A stretch of 64,000 nt of DNA from Ramlibacter algicola (GTDB lineage Bacteria; Pseudomonadota; Gammaproteobacteria; Burkholderiales; Burkholderiaceae_C), in contig NZ_JAEDAO010000001.1 in assembly GCF_016641735.1 (NCBI RefSeq), positions 2,418,001-2,482,000 on the forward strand. Direction: 5' to 3'. The notes under the pieces were generated by a model, which was given only the letters and a program-made list of their open reading frames with translations, had not been told where the DNA came from and did no database searches. Below, piece after piece: positions 21,301-29,552 of this stretch. Positions within the stretch are counted from its first letter, which is position 1. Each line of letters opens with the position of its first letter. Made by a program: the position numbers and the translations under genes.

Positions 21301-22213
21301 GGGCCTTCACCCCAACCCTCTCCCGCGAGCGGCGGAGGGACCGACCGCGAAAGCCAAGGACGGTGCCCAGCGCTACACCGCCTGGACCTTCGGTGAGCTC
21401 CCCGAGCTGATGGAAATCCGCAAGGGCGGCATCTCGCTCGTGGGCTTCCCGGCGCTGATCGACCAGGGCGACGCCGTGACGCTCGAAGTGTTCGATGAAC
21501 CGGAAGTCGCTGCGTCCAAGCACCGCGCCGGCCTGCGCCGGCTGTTCGCGCTGCAGGTGCGCGACGCGCTCAAGTACCTGGAGAAGAACATCCCGGACCT
21601 GCAGCGCATGGCGGTGGCGTACATGGCGCTGGGCACGCAGGAGGACTTGCGGCAGCAGATCCTCGACGTCGCCATCGATCGGGCGTTCCTGCTCGATCCG
21701 CTGCCGACCGATGAAGCGACGTTCAAGCGCCGTGTCGATGAAGGTCGCGGGCGCCTCACGCTGATCGCCAACGAGGTCGCACGGCTGGCCGGCACGATCC
21801 TGCAGGAGTACGCGACCGCGCTGCGCAAGATCAAGGACACCAAGGGCGTCCCTGACGCCACGGCCGACGCCACGCAGCAACTGCAGCGGCTGGTGCCCAA
21901 GCGCTTCCTCGCCGACACGCCGTGGCCGGCGCTGCAGCACTTCGCGCGCTACCTGAAGGCGATCACGCTGCGCCTCGACAAGCTGCGCGCCGACCCGGCG
22001 CGCGATGCCTCACGCATGGCGGACGTGCGGCCGCAGGAGCAGCGCTACTGGCGCCTCGTCGCCGACCGCAAGGGCCAGGTCGACGAGCGCATGCTGGAGC
22101 TGCGGTGGCTGCTGGAGGAGTTGCGCGTGAGCCTGTTCGCGCAGGAACTGCGCACGCCCCAGCCGGTCAGCATCAAGCGGTTGGAGCGGGTCTGGCAGCA
22201 GCTGCAGTCGTAG
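18338..22213 (+). CDS. hrpA: ATP-dependent RNA helicase HrpA (DEAH type)
   Basis: The 1291-residue protein is an HrpA helicase, which acts on mRNA and stalled or collided ribosomes. Walker A GETGSGKT is at residues 35-42, the DEAH box at 140-143, SAT near 172, and the RAGRCGR motif near 347. The DUF3418 C-terminal half is complete. I place the start at TTG 18338, just before ITFPEQLPVS, which aligns with the E. coli protein after its N-terminal extension. Residues about 973-1001 are an insertion coded by a palindromic repeat. The gene ends 12 bases before the convergent binding-protein gene. Confidence 0.94.
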   Translation: MSALRITFPEQLPVSARREEIARAMAEHQVVIVCGETGSGKTTQLPKIALTLGRGKLNAKPGERGRLIGHTQPRRIAASSVAKRIAEELETPLGDVVGFKVRFQDRLSRDASVKLMTDGILLAETQTDPLLQAYDTLIIDEAHERSLNIDFLLGYLKQLLPRRPDLKIVVTSATIDAERFAEHFASAKGKAPVLYVSGRMYPVEQRYRPFEESRERGLNEAIADAVDELWQGNAAGDILVFLPGEREIREAADHLRKHLAHHAVTRSAEVLPLFSRLSQQEQDRIFETHGHRRIVLATNVAETSLTVPGIRYVIDTGTARVKRYSYRSKVEQLLVEPVSQAAANQRAGRCGRVANGICIRLYEEKDFLERPRFTDPEILRTSLAGVILRMKALHLGSVEDFPFIEPPQRRAIADGYQLLQELGALDERNELTAVGSELVRLPLDPRVARMILEARERGALAEVLVIASALSVQDVRDRPLELQAQADQQHAKFDDEKSEFSGYLTLWDWLDKARGGHGADHKLSNRQYEQLLRQNYINVRRVREWRDIHSQLHTVVAEHKWRLNEQPADYEQVHKSMLAGLLGNLGWKLEDDEAYLGARGIKFYKHPGAHLKKRPGRWIVCAELVETTRLFGRGIANIEPQWVEEVAGHLLKKQLLDPHWEKKSADVMALERATLYGLVIYSGRRVPFAKVDQQGARDIFLREGLVAGQWETKLPFLAHNLKLVRQVEELEHKSRRQDVLVDDALIHAFYDQQVPQDVYSGHTFEAWYRQASKGKPDLLKLSRDELMRHEAAGITTDAFPRTLKLGGVDCAATYLHEPGDARDGLTVTVPLFVLNQVADERAEWLVPGMLKDKVQALLKSLPQKPRSRFVPLPESATRMAGDLSAPERFAHGSLVDVLLKVVRDETSLDVKRTDFKLDMVPAHLFMNFRVVDEHGRQLGMGRNLGALKAEWGAKARGAFQALAGMKVATGGSPSPASGTGRGEVAPVTGLHPNPLPRAAEGPTAKAKDGAQRYTAWTFGELPELMEIRKGGISLVGFPALIDQGDAVTLEVFDEPEVAASKHRAGLRRLFALQVRDALKYLEKNIPDLQRMAVAYMALGTQEDLRQQILDVAIDRAFLLDPLPTDEATFKRRVDEGRGRLTLIANEVARLAGTILQEYATALRKIKDTKGVPDATADATQQLQRLVPKRFLADTPWPALQHFARYLKAITLRLDKLRADPARDASRMADVRPQEQRYWRLVADRKGQVDERMLELRWLLEELRVSLFAQELRTPQPVSIKRLERVWQQLQS
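21254..21340. repeat. Palindromic intergenic-type repeat inserted in-frame in hrpA
   Basis: The 87 bases read CCCTCTCCCGCTAGCGGGA at the left and an inverted partner CACCCCAACCCTCTCCCGC at the right, with a GGGGTGAGG/CTTCACCCC pairing between the two halves. This is the pattern of dispersed proteobacterial palindromic repeats normally found between genes. Here its length is a multiple of three and it encodes 29 residues rich in Pro, Gly and Ser. Confidence 0.7.
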
Positions 22214-22225
22214 CAGCCGGGGATC

Positions 22226-23356
22226 TCAGGTGCGCACGCGGCCGTCGCCGGTGAGCATCGACAGCTCCACGAAGTGCGAAGCGGCGTGGTCGGTCGGCGA
22301 GAGCGACACGTTGAAGCCGCCGATGGACTGCTGGCCCAGCGATTCGAGGCCGGCCACGAGGGCTTCGCGCGTGGCCTTGCCGCCGCGGCGCAGCCCTTCG
22401 GCGACGACCTTGGCGGCCAGGAAGCCTTCCATGCTGGAGAAGTTGGCCTGGTACTCGCCGCCGGCCTTCTTCACGGCGTCGACGAACTCGCGCGCGATGG
22501 CACGCGCCGGGTTGTAGGGCGAGGGCATCACCTGCGAGACCACGACGCCGGCGCCGTCCTTGCCGAGTTCGTCGGCCAGCGCCTGCGTGCCGACGAAGGA
22601 CACGTTGTAGAACGTGCCGCCGTAGCCCGCGGCCTTGGCGGCCTTGATGAACGCCGCGCACGCCTTGTACGCGCCGATCTGCACGATCGCTTCGGGGGCG
22701 GCCGCGGTCAGCGTCTTCACTGCCGCGGCGACTTCGACCGAGTTGCGTTCCACCGTGGCCAGCGCCACCGGCTTGTTGTCGTGCGCCGCCAGCGCCAGCT
22801 GCATGCCGTCGAGGCCGGCCTTGCCGTAGGCGTCGTTCTGGTAGAAGACCGCGACCTTCTTCAGGCCCAGGTTGGCGAGGTTCTTCACGATCAGCGCCGT
22901 CTCGTCGTTGTACGAGGCGCGGATGTGGAAGGCGTAGCGGTTGAACGGCTGGCGCAGGCCCATGGCGCCGGTGAATGGCGCGACGAAGGGTGTCTTGGCG
23001 GCGGTGGCCAGCGGCAGGGCCGCGAGACTGGTCGGCGTGCCGACGTAGGCGAAGAGGGCGACCGGGTCCTGGGCCAGCAGCTTGCGGGTGTTCTCCACGC
23101 AGCGGTCCGGCTCATAGCCGTCGTCCAGCTTCACGATCTCGACGGCGCGCTTGTGGATGCCGCCTTGCGCATTGAGTTGCTCGAAGAACAGGCGGGCGCC
23201 GGCGTGGAACTGGATGCCCAGCTGGGCGGAAGGCCCGGTGAAGGGCGCCGACTGGGCCAGCAGGATGCGGTCGCCCTGGGCGCGGACCGAAGGAAGGGCG
23301 GCCAGGGCCGCGGCGCCGGCGGCGGCGCGGGTGAAAGTGCGTCGATTCAGGCTCAT
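22226..23356 (-). CDS. ABC transporter substrate-binding protein, branched-chain amino acid type
   Basis: The 376-residue precursor has an N-terminal RRTFTRAAAG stretch resembling a twin-arginine signal, with cleavage after VRA. It then has the periplasmic type 1 binding fold: LLAQSAPFTGPSAQLG, VKLDDGYEPDRCVENTRKLL, FAYVGTPTSLAALPLA and KVAVFYQNDAYGKAGLDGM. Members capture amino acids or aromatic and small organic acids for LIV-type importers. No permease or ATPase genes adjoin it, so it is an orphan receptor of unknown ligand. Confidence 0.9.
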   Translation of the reverse strand: MSLNRRTFTRAAAGAAALAALPSVRAQGDRILLAQSAPFTGPSAQLGIQFHAGARLFFEQLNAQGGIHKRAVEIVKLDDGYEPDRCVENTRKLLAQDPVALFAYVGTPTSLAALPLATAAKTPFVAPFTGAMGLRQPFNRYAFHIRASYNDETALIVKNLANLGLKKVAVFYQNDAYGKAGLDGMQLALAAHDNKPVALATVERNSVEVAAAVKTLTAAAPEAIVQIGAYKACAAFIKAAKAAGYGGTFYNVSFVGTQALADELGKDGAGVVVSQVMPSPYNPARAIAREFVDAVKKAGGEYQANFSSMEGFLAAKVVAEGLRRGGKATREALVAGLESLGQQSIGGFNVSLSPTDHAASHFVELSMLTGDGRVRT

Positions 23357-23458
23357 CCGGGGATTGTCCCGGTCGCCTCGAAACGCCCCTGACGAAAGCT
23401 TGTCAGGAAGGCGTGCGAGGCGACGACCGGCAGTGGGCGGCGCCTGAGCGGTGCGCGC

Positions 23459-23797
23459 TCAGCGGTGGCCGTGCCCGCGGCCATGGCCGTGGCCGTGGCC
23501 ATGGCCATGGTGGCCGCGCCACTCGTGGCGATCCCGGAATCCGTGGCCGTAGTAGGCACGCGGCGCGATGTAGACGGGCGCGCCGTACACGACGGGCGCC
23601 GGGGCGTAGACCGGCGCCGGCTGCACGTACACCGGCTGGGGCTGGACGTAGACCGGTGCGGGTTGCGCGTAGACGGGGCCGGGAATGCCGATGGACAGGT
23701 GCACGTCGGTGCGGGCCTGCGCGGCGCCGCTGGCGGCGAAAGCGCCGACGGCCAGGGCGGCCAGGGCGAGGAATCGGGTGGAGAGCGAGGCTTGCAT
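23459..23797 (-). CDS. Small secreted protein with PVY repeats and His/Gly-rich tail
   Basis: The 112-residue precursor has a signal peptide (cleavage after AQA, about residue 28), five or so repeats of the type PVYVQP in the middle, and a C-terminus dominated by HGHG pairs. Secreted proteins of this make-up are common in Burkholderiales and are of unknown function; the histidines could bind divalent metal. It lies 78 bases from the PhoQ-like gene on the same strand, hinting at control by that system. A clear GGAG site precedes the ATG. Confidence 0.75.
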   Translation of the reverse strand: MQASLSTRFLALAALAVGAFAASGAAQARTDVHLSIGIPGPVYAQPAPVYVQPQPVYVQPAPVYAPAPVVYGAPVYIAPRAYYGHGFRDRHEWRGHHGHGHGHGHGRGHGHR

Positions 23798-23875
23798 GGT
23801 CACTCCTTCGGTGGACATGCACGCATGGTGCGCGCACGGCCATGAACCAAGCCTGAACCGCCGGGCTGGAATCGT

Positions 23876-25210
23876 TCAGGGTTGCGGAAGTGCGATGTCG
23901 ACCTGCGCGCCGCCCAGGGCCGAGCGCGACAGCGCGATCTGGCCATGGTGGCTGGCGACGATGTCGCGCACGATGGCCAGCCCGACGCCGTGGCCGGGCA
24001 CGGTCTCGTCGCCGCGCACGTGCATCTGCAGCATCGCCTGCGGGTCGTCGCCGAAGCCGGGGCCGTCGTCCTCGACGCGCACGAGCAGCCGCGAACCGTC
24101 GCGCCGCACGCGCGCCGTGATGCGCGAGCGCGCCCACTTGGCGGCGTTGTCCAGCAGGTTGCCGAACACCTCGAAGGCATCGCCCTCGTCGATGCGCCAG
24201 CGCAGGTTCGGCGGGCAGTCGATGGCGAACCGGAGGTTGCGGGCCGCATGCACCTTCTCCAGCGACTCGCGCACGCGCTGGGCGATCGGCGCGAGCGCGA
24301 TCGCGGGGGCGAAGCGCGTGGCACCGCTGGCCGCGCCACGCCCGAGCTGGTGCTGCACGATCGCGTCCATCCGCTGCACCTGCTCCTCGACGGCGGTCCC
24401 CAGCGTGGCCGGCTGCCCGAGCGCGGTGCGCAGGACCGCCAGCGGCGTCTTCAGGCTGTGCGCCAGGTAGCTCAGCGCCTCCCGGTAGCGTGACTGCCGC
24501 TCGCGTTCCTGCCGCACCAGCGTGTTCAGGTTGTCCGTCAGCGCCGCGATCTCCGCCGGGTAGCGGCCGGTGATCTCTTCCTGCTCGCCGTCCTCGATGC
24601 GTCGGATCTCGCGCGTCACGCGCCGCAGCGGGTCGAGCGCCCATTCGAGCAGCAGCGTCTGCGACAGCAGCAGGAACAGGCCGGCGCCGGCCAGCCAGGC
24701 CCACAGCGTGCGCTCGAAGACGGCCACTTCGCGCTCCAGTGCCGCCGCGTCCTCGAGGACGCTCAGGACCAGCGGCACGGGTTGCGAGCGCGCTTCGTAC
24801 AGCACGCTGTACGCGACCGACAGGTAGCGGCGGCCGTTGCCGGAGGCGTCGGCGTAGTCCCAGCGCCCGACCTCGGCGGTCGGCGGGAAGGGAAGCTGCT
24901 GGCCGACGGTGGACTCGGAGTGCCACCCCTGCGCCTGGCCGCGGACGGCGACGGACGCATACAACCCCGAGCCGGGCAGCGCGAGGCGCGGCTCCGGCAG
25001 GGAAGGCGGCATCACCAGGCGACCTTGGCCGTCGACTTCCGCGGCCGCGAGCAACAGGTAGACGGTGCCTTGCAGCCGCGCGAGGCGGTCGGTGCGGCTG
25101 CTGTCCGCGTGCGCGCGCTGCAGCGCGACGCCGACGCCGGCGAGGAAGGCGACCAGCACGAGGGCCGCGCCGAGAAGGAGACGGAACCGGATCGATCGTC
25201 CGGGCTTCAT
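23876..25210 (-). CDS. PhoQ-like sensor histidine kinase
   Basis: The 444-residue membrane kinase has two membrane segments (about residues 10-31 and 168-190) bracketing a periplasmic sensor, then HAMP, HisKA and HATPase regions. The phosphoacceptor box AHSLKTPLAVL closely matches PhoQ, and the N and G boxes read GNLLDNAAKWAR and DDGPGF. Its start overlaps the regulator stop by four bases. PhoQ senses divalent cations, acidity or membrane-active peptides; the ligand here is not known. Low identity of the sensor region prevents a firm symbol. Confidence 0.9.
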   Translation of the reverse strand: MKPGRSIRFRLLLGAALVLVAFLAGVGVALQRAHADSSRTDRLARLQGTVYLLLAAAEVDGQGRLVMPPSLPEPRLALPGSGLYASVAVRGQAQGWHSESTVGQQLPFPPTAEVGRWDYADASGNGRRYLSVAYSVLYEARSQPVPLVLSVLEDAAALEREVAVFERTLWAWLAGAGLFLLLSQTLLLEWALDPLRRVTREIRRIEDGEQEEITGRYPAEIAALTDNLNTLVRQERERQSRYREALSYLAHSLKTPLAVLRTALGQPATLGTAVEEQVQRMDAIVQHQLGRGAASGATRFAPAIALAPIAQRVRESLEKVHAARNLRFAIDCPPNLRWRIDEGDAFEVFGNLLDNAAKWARSRITARVRRDGSRLLVRVEDDGPGFGDDPQAMLQMHVRGDETVPGHGVGLAIVRDIVASHHGQIALSRSALGGAQVDIALPQP

Positions 25211-25878
25211 CCCAGGGTGAAGCGGTAGCCGCGCCCGCGCAGCGTCTCGATCGGCACGAGCGTGCCGTCGGGGTCGAGCTTGCGCCGCAGGCGCGCGATC
25301 AGCACCTCGAGCACGTTGCTGTCGCGGTCCTCGTCGTGCGGGTACAGGTAGTCCGCCAGCGCCTGCTTGCTCACGACCTTGGGCCGCTCGCGCACCAGCG
25401 ACTCGAGCACGCGGTACTCGAAGGTGGTGAGTTCCAGCGGCTTGCCGTTCAACGTGGCGGCCTGCGCGGCGAAGTCGATCGACAGCGGGCCGAACACCAG
25501 CACGTCCGAGGTCGCCTTGAGCGAGCGGCGCAGCAGCGCCTTGATGCGGGCGGCGAGCTCGGGATATTCGAACGGCTTGGCCAGGTAGTCGTCGGCGCCG
25601 GCTTCCAGGCCCGTCACCTTGTCCTGCCACGACGTGCGCGCTGTCAGCACCAGGATCGGCAGCGTGCGGCCTTCGGCGCGCAGCTTCTGCACGACCGCCA
25701 GCCCGTTCATCTTCGGCAGGCCGAGGTCGACGACCAGCAGGTCGACCGGGTACTCGCGCGCCTGGAACAGGCCGTCCTCGCCGTCGGCGGCGACGTCGAC
25801 GCGGTAGCCGTCGGCCTCGAGCTGGCGGGCCAGCCCGGTGCGCAGCGCGGCGTCGTCCTCGACCAGCAGCAGCCGCAT
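25207..25878 (-). CDS. PhoP-like OmpR-family response regulator
   Basis: The 223-residue regulator has a receiver domain with phosphorylatable Asp51 in VVDLGLP and the PhoP-type stretch LPILVLTARTSWQDKVTGLEAGADDYLAKPF. A C-terminal winged helix follows (about 125-222, ending RGRGYRFTLG). It is translationally coupled to the kinase gene (ATGA) and lies one base after the PepSY gene, so the three are one operon. Confidence 0.93.
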   Translation of the reverse strand: MRLLLVEDDAALRTGLARQLEADGYRVDVAADGEDGLFQAREYPVDLLVVDLGLPKMNGLAVVQKLRAEGRTLPILVLTARTSWQDKVTGLEAGADDYLAKPFEYPELAARIKALLRRSLKATSDVLVFGPLSIDFAAQAATLNGKPLELTTFEYRVLESLVRERPKVVSKQALADYLYPHDEDRDSNVLEVLIARLRRKLDPDGTLVPIETLRGRGYRFTLG

Positions 25879-25879
25879 G

Positions 25880-26104
25880 TCAGCCGCCGTCGACCATCAC
25901 AACGCGCACCTCGCCGCGGGCGGTGAGGATCTTCACGCGGTACATCACGCGGCTGCCGGACTGCACGCGCTCGACGGAGAGCACGCGGCCATCGACCTGC
26001 TGGCGCGCGACGGCCGCGGCGCGGTCGGGGCCGATGTCGGCCCAGGCGGGCATGGAGAGCGCCAGCATCAGCGCGCAGGACAGGCGGGCAGCGAGGGAAC
26101 GCAT
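25880..26104 (-). CDS. Small PepSY-domain periplasmic protein
   Basis: The 74-residue protein has a signal peptide (cleavage after AWA, about residue 21) and a single PepSY module (ARQQVDGRVLSVERVQSGSRVMYRVKILTARGEVRVVMVD). Genes of this type precede phoPQ-like operons in many Burkholderiales. PepSY modules are thought to inhibit proteases or modulate sensor kinases from the periplasm. ATG 26104 is preferred; an upstream ATG at 26116 adds four residues. Confidence 0.82.
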   Translation of the reverse strand: MRSLAARLSCALMLALSMPAWADIGPDRAAAVARQQVDGRVLSVERVQSGSRVMYRVKILTARGEVRVVMVDGG

Positions 26105-26155
26105 GGGTGCAAGCATCCTACAGGGGCGATGAACGCGGGCTGAACCGCGCCGGCT

Positions 26156-26785
<630 letters not shown>

Positions 26786-26821
26786 GGGAAGCGTTCGAAA
26801 GGAAGGCGTCGCCGGCCGGGC

Positions 26822-28084
26822 TCAGGCCAGCGGTGCCTCGGCCTGCACCAGCAACGCGGTGCGGCCTTCGCGCTCGCGCCGCGCGCAGTCCAGCCCCGCA
26901 TCGGCGGCGCCGCCGACGACAACCGACAGCGGCAGTCCGCCGCCGGAAGCGCCGAGGTCGCCGCGCACCGTCCCGGCCAGCTCCTCCAGCAGCGCGACGG
27001 TCAGGGCGCGCCACTCGACCACGATCTCGTCGCCCGGATGCCAGGCCTGCCGCGCGGCGTCGGGCTCACGCAGGCGCAGCACGCCCGCGTCGAGCAGCAG
27101 TCCGCCTTCATGCTGGCCGGGCAGGGCGGTGAGGCGGTCGATGCCGCGTACCTGCACGCCCGACCACTCGAACGGCTCCAGCAGCGAATACGTGAGCCAC
27201 TGCGACAGGGCGTGGAACGGCACCCAGCCGTCGGACGCGCCGTCCCCGCGCACTGCGGAATGCCGCCAACAGTCCCCGAGCGGCACGCCGCCGATGCTGT
27301 GGCCGACCGGCCAGATCGGCGACAGCGACACGAGCAGCTGCGAGAGGATGTCGTGCGCGTCGACGTCCGCCGAGTGCGCGATGCCGCCCTCGTCGCCGAC
27401 CAGCAGGTCGAAGAGGCCGGAGGGACGTGCGTCGTCGGTGAACACCTCGGGCTGTTCGGCCATCACCTCACCGAGCCGCCGAAGCAGCACGGCGCGCGTG
27501 TTCAGGCCAGGCAGCGCGTTCCCTTCGCGCACCTGCAGCGCCTGCAGCAGGCCATCGGTGGGCAGCGCGCGCAGTGCCTGCGCGTCGACCTGGAGCGGCC
27601 GCAGCTTGTCGCTGGAGAACAGGCCGGCGGTGAAGGCGTGGAAGGCCGCGACGGCCGTCGCTTCGGGGCCGTGCAAGGTAGTGCCGGTGGCCGGTTCGAC
27701 GTACTTCCACGAGCCGTCCGCCGGCACGTCCAGGAGCACGGTCACGACAGCCAGGTCGACCAGCGCGTGGGCGCGCACCTGCGGCGCGACGTCGCCGAGC
27801 AGCCGGTGCAGTTCGGCGCGGCCGTCGACGCGGCCGGCTTCGAGATGCCGCCAACGGCTGTAGGGAGTGGCGTGGGAGCCGGCGCGGCGGCGGATCGAGC
27901 GGATGATCGCGGTCGCGGCTTCGCGCAAGCGGCCGTCGTCGACCGTGAACCACTGGGACTGGCCGACGCGGGCGCGGTCCAGCAGCTGGCCGCAGCGGTC
28001 CCGGACGGCGGTGGTCGTGCGCAGCAGGGCGGCGGCGGTCTCGCCGCGGGAGCGCTCGCGCACGAATCCGGTGGGATCTGTCAT
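26822..28084 (-). CDS. URC4/Urg3 family protein (DUF1688), uracil catabolism
   Basis: The 420-residue protein belongs to DUF1688, whose fungal members URC4/Urg3 are needed for growth on uracil as nitrogen source. Recognisable stretches are RLREAATAIIRS near the start, SRWRHLEAGRVDR-like sequence (residues 95-110), SVLLDVPADG-like and GWVPFHALSQWLTYSLLEPFEWSG, and GLLLDAGVLR. The catalytic role of URC4 is not established. Pairing with upp in one operon strongly supports the assignment. No urc1 (GTP cyclohydrolase II-like) gene is visible in the window. Confidence 0.82.
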   Translation of the reverse strand: MTDPTGFVRERSRGETAAALLRTTTAVRDRCGQLLDRARVGQSQWFTVDDGRLREAATAIIRSIRRRAGSHATPYSRWRHLEAGRVDGRAELHRLLGDVAPQVRAHALVDLAVVTVLLDVPADGSWKYVEPATGTTLHGPEATAVAAFHAFTAGLFSSDKLRPLQVDAQALRALPTDGLLQALQVREGNALPGLNTRAVLLRRLGEVMAEQPEVFTDDARPSGLFDLLVGDEGGIAHSADVDAHDILSQLLVSLSPIWPVGHSIGGVPLGDCWRHSAVRGDGASDGWVPFHALSQWLTYSLLEPFEWSGVQVRGIDRLTALPGQHEGGLLLDAGVLRLREPDAARQAWHPGDEIVVEWRALTVALLEELAGTVRGDLGASGGGLPLSVVVGGAADAGLDCARREREGRTALLVQAEAPLA

Positions 28085-28092
28085 TGGGCAAC

Positions 28093-28109
28093 TCCGGCCC
28101 CGGGCCGGA
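28093..28109. promoter_or_regulatory. GC palindrome just upstream of urc4-like gene
   Basis: TCCGGCCC and GGGCCGGA form perfect 8-base arms around one base, ending 9 bases before the start codon. It could be an operator or a leader hairpin masking the ribosome site. In DNA this rich in GC such a palindrome may arise by chance. Confidence 0.25.
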
Positions 28110-28211
28110 CCTGCGGTGGCGCAGGCCGCGCTGCGCGCCAGCCTCAGGCGTGGGACGCGAGCTCCGGGGAACGGGCCACTTTAGCGTGCGGGCGCCGCAC
28201 GCGGGTGCGTT

Positions 28212-29483
28212 TCAATGGTCGCGCTGCGGCGGCACCGGCTGGGCGGCGCGGCGCAGCCGTTCCATCTCGCGCAGGTAGCCCGCCATGTAGTGGCGGTTGA
28301 ACAGGTGGTCGACCCACTGCGGCATGCGCTCGCCGTTCTTCTCGTAGAAGCCCGTGTAGAGGTCCCACAGCCGCGCGGTGTCCACCACCGAGGCGATGCT
28401 CAGCTTGCCCTTGAGCAGGCTGGTGCGCAGCCGCGCGGGATCGAAGTCCTTGATCGCGCCTTCGGCCAGCGACCTGGCGGCCACGCGCACCGCGGCCTCG
28501 TGCGCCTTCGCCTCCGCCGATGCTTCGGCCAGCGCCTGGCGCGACGGGACGAAGCCGCCCGTGCCATCGGGCATCAGCAGCAGGTACTGCAGAAGCTCCT
28601 TCGTCTGCATGCCGGTCTTCAGCGGATTGGCCACCTTGGAGCCGATCATGGTGCGGTCCTCGGCCTTCAGGTCGCGGCGCGCCGCGACGCGCGTGGCGAG
28701 GTGCTCGCCCAGGCACTCGACGACCTCCCGCACCTGGATGCCGAAGCGCTCCCAGTCGAAGTTCACCTGGCCGGCGGGCAGCTCGACGCCCAGGCCGCGG
28801 CACAGCGATTGCAATGCGAGGCGCTCAGGCGTGGACGGCGCGGGTGAAGCAGCCGGCTGCTGCACCGAAGCGGCAACGGGAGCGTCCGGATGGACCTGCG
28901 CGAAGGCGCCCGACGCGGTGAACGCGCTCGTGCTGCCGAATGCGCCCGGGTCGTCGATGCGCCACGACGTCGACGATGAGAACGGGTCGTCCACCGGCTG
29001 CACGACGCGCGGTGCGGCGGTCGGAGTGGGAGCCGGCGCGTCGCCGGACCACTCCTGCAGCAGGTCGGCCCACGGGTCCTTGGCCGGCGCGGGCTCCGGC
29101 GCCGCGGAGCGCGTGACCGGGCCGACGGGAACGGGACGCGAGCCCATGCCGGCGAAGCTGGTGGCGTCGCCGGCGTCCGAGAGCGCTTCGACCACGAGGC
29201 TGAACGGGCCGAGCCGGCCCGATTCGCCGTCGCCGAGCACCACTTCGTCGCCGGAAAAGTAGTCGCCGCGGTCGGTGTTGATGCCGTTGGCGGACAGCAC
29301 CTGGATGCGCGCGCCTTCTTCGCACCAGTCGATCGAGAGGTGCCGGCGCGAGATCAGGCGCTCGGTGTCCGGCAGGTAGACGGCGGCTTCCGGGTCGCGG
29401 CCGACGACGACGGCCGGCGTCTTCGGCTTGAGCGTGATGGTCTGCTCGAACGAGGGACCGGTGAAGTGAAGCAGGTACGACAC
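28212..29483 (-). CDS. FHA-domain protein of type VI secretion TagH/ImpI type
   Basis: The 423-residue protein (GTG start) begins with an FHA phosphothreonine-binding domain: Gly28-Arg29, SRRH at 45-48 and Asn66-Gly67 are its key positions. A Pro/Ala-rich linker (about 115-225) follows, then a C-terminal domain (about 230-415) with KNPLK-like ANPLKTG, LLLMPDGTGGFVPSRQAL, FDPARL and ARLWDLYTGFYEKNGE, the profile of type VI secretion FHA proteins (TagH/Fha1/VasC). No other type VI gene is present. It lies 69 bases after a SEL1-like gene, in the arm divergent from the two-partner secretion genes. Confidence 0.8.
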   Translation of the reverse strand: MSYLLHFTGPSFEQTITLKPKTPAVVVGRDPEAAVYLPDTERLISRRHLSIDWCEEGARIQVLSANGINTDRGDYFSGDEVVLGDGESGRLGPFSLVVEALSDAGDATSFAGMGSRPVPVGPVTRSAAPEPAPAKDPWADLLQEWSGDAPAPTPTAAPRVVQPVDDPFSSSTSWRIDDPGAFGSTSAFTASGAFAQVHPDAPVAASVQQPAASPAPSTPERLALQSLCRGLGVELPAGQVNFDWERFGIQVREVVECLGEHLATRVAARRDLKAEDRTMIGSKVANPLKTGMQTKELLQYLLLMPDGTGGFVPSRQALAEASAEAKAHEAAVRVAARSLAEGAIKDFDPARLRTSLLKGKLSIASVVDTARLWDLYTGFYEKNGERMPQWVDHLFNRHYMAGYLREMERLRRAAQPVPPQRDH

Positions 29484-29552
29484 GCCGTCAGCGATGCAGA
29501 TGAGCCAGGAAGGCGCCCGATTGTGCCGGAGCGCGGCGGCGATTCGGCGACG

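Noticed and set aside
18221..21940. Minus-strand open frame of 1239 codons opposite hrpA
   Set aside because: Antisense shadow of hrpA; the plus strand has all helicase motifs and the minus product shows only low-complexity basic sequence.
28212..29483. A type VI secretion cluster
   Set aside because: Only the FHA protein resembles a type VI component; no TssB/C, TssM, ClpV, Hcp or VgrG genes are nearby.
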